A model generated the notes under the pieces. It was given only the letters and a program-made list of their open reading frames with translations, made no database searches and was not told where the DNA came from. 6,951 nucleotides of DNA, taken from positions 1-6,951 of the forward strand of contig SVMP01000112.1 in assembly GCA_015067385.1 (NCBI GenBank). Direction: 5' to 3'. The position numbers were made by a program, and so were the translations under genes. Shown here piece after piece: positions 5,348 to 6,951 of this stretch; position 1 is the stretch's first letter; each line of letters opens with the position of its first letter. This DNA comes from Oscillospiraceae bacterium (GTDB taxonomy: Bacteria > Bacillota > Clostridia > Oscillospirales > UBA644).

Positions 5348-6346
5348 TTACTTAATATTTTTTTGCCAGTTCCATGTGTCTGCGCACATGTCTTCGAGAT
5401 TCTTTTCTGCAACCCAGCCGAGAATTTCTTTCGCTTTTGTTGCGTCTGCTCTCATCTCGTCAATGTCGCCGGGACGGCGGGGATCAACAACATAAGGAAT
5501 CGTCATATCGTTAGCTTTTTCAAACGCATGAACGATGTCCATAACGCTGTAACCTGTGCCTGTGCCGAGGTTGAATATCTCGCAGCCTTTTTTGTCAGCC
5601 GCATATTCGAGCGCTTTAACATGACCTTTTGCGAGGTCAACAACGTGGATATAGTCACGCACGCCTGTGCCGTCGGGAGTGTTGTAGTCGTTGCCGTAAA
5701 CGTGGAGCATTTCACGCTTGCCTGCCGCAACCTGCGCAATGTACGGCATGAGGTTGTTCGGGATTCCGTTGGGATCTTCGCCGATAAGGCCGCTTTCGTG
5801 CGCGCCGATCGGGTTGAAATAACGTAAAAGAACAACTGACATATTCTCGTCCGCAACAGCCGCATCGGTAAGGATTTTTTCGATGAAAAGCTTGGTCGTG
5901 CCGTAGGGGTTGGTGGTGGAGGTGGGCATCGTTTCAACAAACGGAACGGGGTTCTTGTCGCCGTAAACGGTCGCTGAAGAACTGAATACGAATACGCCAA
6001 CACCGAACTCTTTCATAACTTCAAGAAGAGTAAGGGTGGTGTCGAGATTGTTTCTGTAATACATAACAGGCTTTTTAACAGATTCGGGCACTGCCTTGTA
6101 GCCTGCAAAATGAACGACAGCGTCTATTTTATTTTCGGAAAAAACACGTGTCATAGCCTCTTTGTCGGCTACATCCGCTTCGTAAAGCTTGATTTTCTTT
6201 CCTGTGATCTTTTCACATCTGTTAACGACTTCGGGCTTGCTGTTGCAGAAATTGTCCGCAACGATAACGTCAAAACCGCAGTCGAGAAGTTCAACGCATG
6301 TGTGAGAACCGATATATCCGGCGCCGCCGGTAAGAAGAACGGTCAT
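5348..6346 (-). CDS. galE: UDP-glucose 4-epimerase GalE (332 aa)
   Basis: GalE is an NAD-dependent extended short-chain dehydrogenase that interconverts UDP-glucose and UDP-galactose for the Leloir pathway and for glycan precursors. The Rossmann motif TGGAGYIGSH (6-15), DNFCNS (31-36), HFAGYKAVPESV (79-90) and FSSSATVYGD (121-130) with the catalytic serine are all present. So are the YxxxK pair Tyr148/Lys152 in NPYGTTK, RYFNPIGAHESG (175-186), DGTGVRDYIHV (225-235) and RPGDIDE (291-297). The length is normal. The position equal to Tyr299 of E. coli GalE, which helps set substrate size, appears to be Met298 here, so use of N-acetylated sugars cannot be ruled out. AAGAGGA lies seven bases before ATG 6346. 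It is the first gene of the minus-strand operon with acn and the kinase, with a promoter just upstream. No other galactose gene (galK, galT) is adjacent. Confidence 0.96.
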   Translation of the reverse strand: MTVLLTGGAGYIGSHTCVELLDCGFDVIVADNFCNSKPEVVNRCEKITGKKIKLYEADVADKEAMTRVFSENKIDAVVHFAGYKAVPESVKKPVMYYRNNLDTTLTLLEVMKEFGVGVFVFSSSATVYGDKNPVPFVETMPTSTTNPYGTTKLFIEKILTDAAVADENMSVVLLRYFNPIGAHESGLIGEDPNGIPNNLMPYIAQVAAGKREMLHVYGNDYNTPDGTGVRDYIHVVDLAKGHVKALEYAADKKGCEIFNLGTGTGYSVMDIVHAFEKANDMTIPYVVDPRRPGDIDEMRADATKAKEILGWVAEKNLEDMCADTWNWQKNIK

Positions 6347-6353
6347 CTTTTTA

Positions 6354-6360
6354 TCCTCTT
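6354..6360 (-). promoter_or_regulatory. Ribosome binding site of galE
   Basis: On the minus strand AAGAGGA lies seven bases before ATG 6346, and the protein begins directly with the beta strand of the Rossmann fold (MTVLLTGG). This supports the start. Confidence 0.75.
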
Positions 6361-6382
6361 TTCAATTTAATTCTTACTTATA

Positions 6383-6412
6383 AATATATCATATCTTTAT
6401 GCTGTTTGTCAA
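6383..6412 (-). promoter_or_regulatory. SigA-type promoter of the galE-acn-kinase operon
   Basis: On the minus strand a perfect TTGACA (6412-6407) is followed after 18 bases by TATATT (6388-6383), one base off consensus. TGA just before the -10 supplies an extended -10 TG. Transcription should start near 6376, leaving a leader of about 30 bases. That is too short for a riboswitch. No operator palindrome was seen within the boxes. Confidence 0.75.
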
Positions 6413-6464
6413 GAGAAATGCGGTGTTTGTCATAAAAAAATACAAGAGTCTGCGTTAAATTATG

Positions 6465-6504
6465 CAACTACCCTTTTGACTTTTTAAAGTCAAAAGGGTA
6501 GTTG
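6465..6504. repeat. Perfect 19-bp-arm palindrome between the URO-D-family gene and galE
   Basis: CAACTACCCTTTTGACTTT (6465-6483) and its exact reverse complement (6486-6504) are separated only by TT. It begins 12 bases beyond the stop of the minus-strand URO-D-family gene, the position of a terminator. The bases after it on that strand (CATAATTT) are only weakly U-rich; a T7 run lies about 20-25 bases further on. ATTAT occurs on both sides (6459-6463 and 6505-6509), which could be a target-site duplication of a small palindromic element, or chance in AT-rich DNA. Confidence 0.65.
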
Positions 6505-6516
6505 ATTATCAAAGAC

Positions 6517-6951
6517 TTATTTAAATTTTCTTACAAGTTCGCTTACGAGCAGGAATTTATCGTAAGTTACTCTCGGCGGACAGCTGTCGCTGTTAGCAAG
6601 AACGAAACGTTTGCCTTTCATGACGTTCAGAAGGTCGGTGACGTTCTTTTCAAGCTCGTCAAGCGTGCATGTCTCAAAGAATGTCGGCTCAATACCGCCG
6701 ATTATTGCGATATGTTCGGGCAGGATCTTTGATGCGTCCGCAATCGAGATATTTCCCGTCGGGGGAGGGGAGATCGATTCGAGAACGTCTATGTTCGAGC
6801 CTGCGATAAGAGGCATGAGGTCTTTTAAGTGACCGCAGGCATGGTGCATTAACATTCTGCCTTCTTTATGAAGCATTTCGCCCCATTCGTTTATTTCGGG
6901 GAGCGTGTATTTTTCGAACATTGCAGGGCTGATGTTGGTCGTTGAACTGTC
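6517..6951 (-). CDS. URO-D/MtaA-family protein, C-terminal 144 residues (5' end outside window)
   Basis: The frame is open to the right edge and begins DSSTTNISPAMFEKYTLPEI, so the gene is cut by the window and is not known to be broken. Blocks MLMHHACGHL (33-42 of the fragment), IGGIEPTF (84-91) and ANSDSCPP (119-126) match the C-terminal half of the uroporphyrinogen decarboxylase superfamily. The H-x-C (His37, Cys39) followed by Cys124 is the zinc-binding pattern known from the MtaA/MtbA-type corrinoid-dependent methyltransferases, and heme-type HemE lacks it. A methyl transfer role from a corrinoid protein or small methylated substrate is therefore more likely than heme synthesis. Many clostridial members of this branch have no known substrate. 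Corrinoid protein partners, if any, would lie outside the window. It is separated from galE by the palindrome and the galE promoter, so it is probably a separate transcription unit. Confidence 0.85.
   Translation of the reverse strand, partial: DSSTTNISPAMFEKYTLPEINEWGEMLHKEGRMLMHHACGHLKDLMPLIAGSNIDVLESISPPPTGNISIADASKILPEHIAIIGGIEPTFFETCTLDELEKNVTDLLNVMKGKRFVLANSDSCPPRVTYDKFLLVSELVRKFK

Noticed and set aside
5363..5827. 154-residue plus-strand open frame inside galE
   Set aside because: It is antisense to galE, cysteine- and valine-rich in a way typical of shadow frames, with no supporting signal.

Overview
The window looks like chromosomal DNA of a Gram-positive, low-to-medium GC Clostridia-type bacterium (Oscillospiraceae/Lachnospiraceae-like). 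The basis is strong AGGAGG-type ribosome binding sites, GTG start use, Gram-positive style lipoproteins, consensus SigA promoters, a 640-residue aconitase of the short (Aquifex/clostridial) type and an LplB-type sugar permease fragment. The genus is an inference and cannot be fixed from this sequence. No rRNA, tRNA, CRISPR array, transposase or phage gene was seen.

Left part, plus strand (1-1787): the window opens inside the N-terminal part of an LplB/YtcP-type ABC sugar permease. It stops abruptly after about 50 visible residues, and its stop codon overlaps the GTG start of an uncharacterised lipoprotein (154-648). The Holliday-junction helicase gene ruvB (696-1736) follows, with a small AT-rich hairpin in the gap and a good intrinsic terminator after it. 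Neither ruvA nor ruvC is adjacent.

Middle (1788-2432): a near-ideal SigA promoter (TTGACA, 17 bp, TGTTATAAT) drives a small 125-residue lipoprotein. The convergent gap after it holds a perfect 16-bp GC-rich hairpin without a U-tract, nested inside a 10-bp inverted repeat.

Right part, minus strand (2433-6951): a tightly packed operon reads galE, then aconitase, then a P-loop kinase of the uridine kinase/phosphoribulokinase superfamily with an extra N-terminal domain. The galE-acn gap is 15 bp, and acn and the kinase overlap by one base (TAATG). A good SigA-type promoter lies just upstream of galE. Upstream of that, a perfect 19-bp-stem palindrome separates the operon from the 3' end of a URO-D/MtaA-family gene that runs off the right edge. 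This fragment keeps the H-x-C...C zinc motif of the methyltransferase branch.

The genes are mostly housekeeping or metabolic: DNA repair, galactose/UDP-sugar metabolism, a TCA-cycle step and possible nucleoside phosphorylation. I do not see a convincing new multi-gene system. The points most worth a second look are the truncated permease joined to the lipoprotein, the two-domain kinase translationally coupled to aconitase, and the two long intergenic palindromes that lack classical terminator tails.
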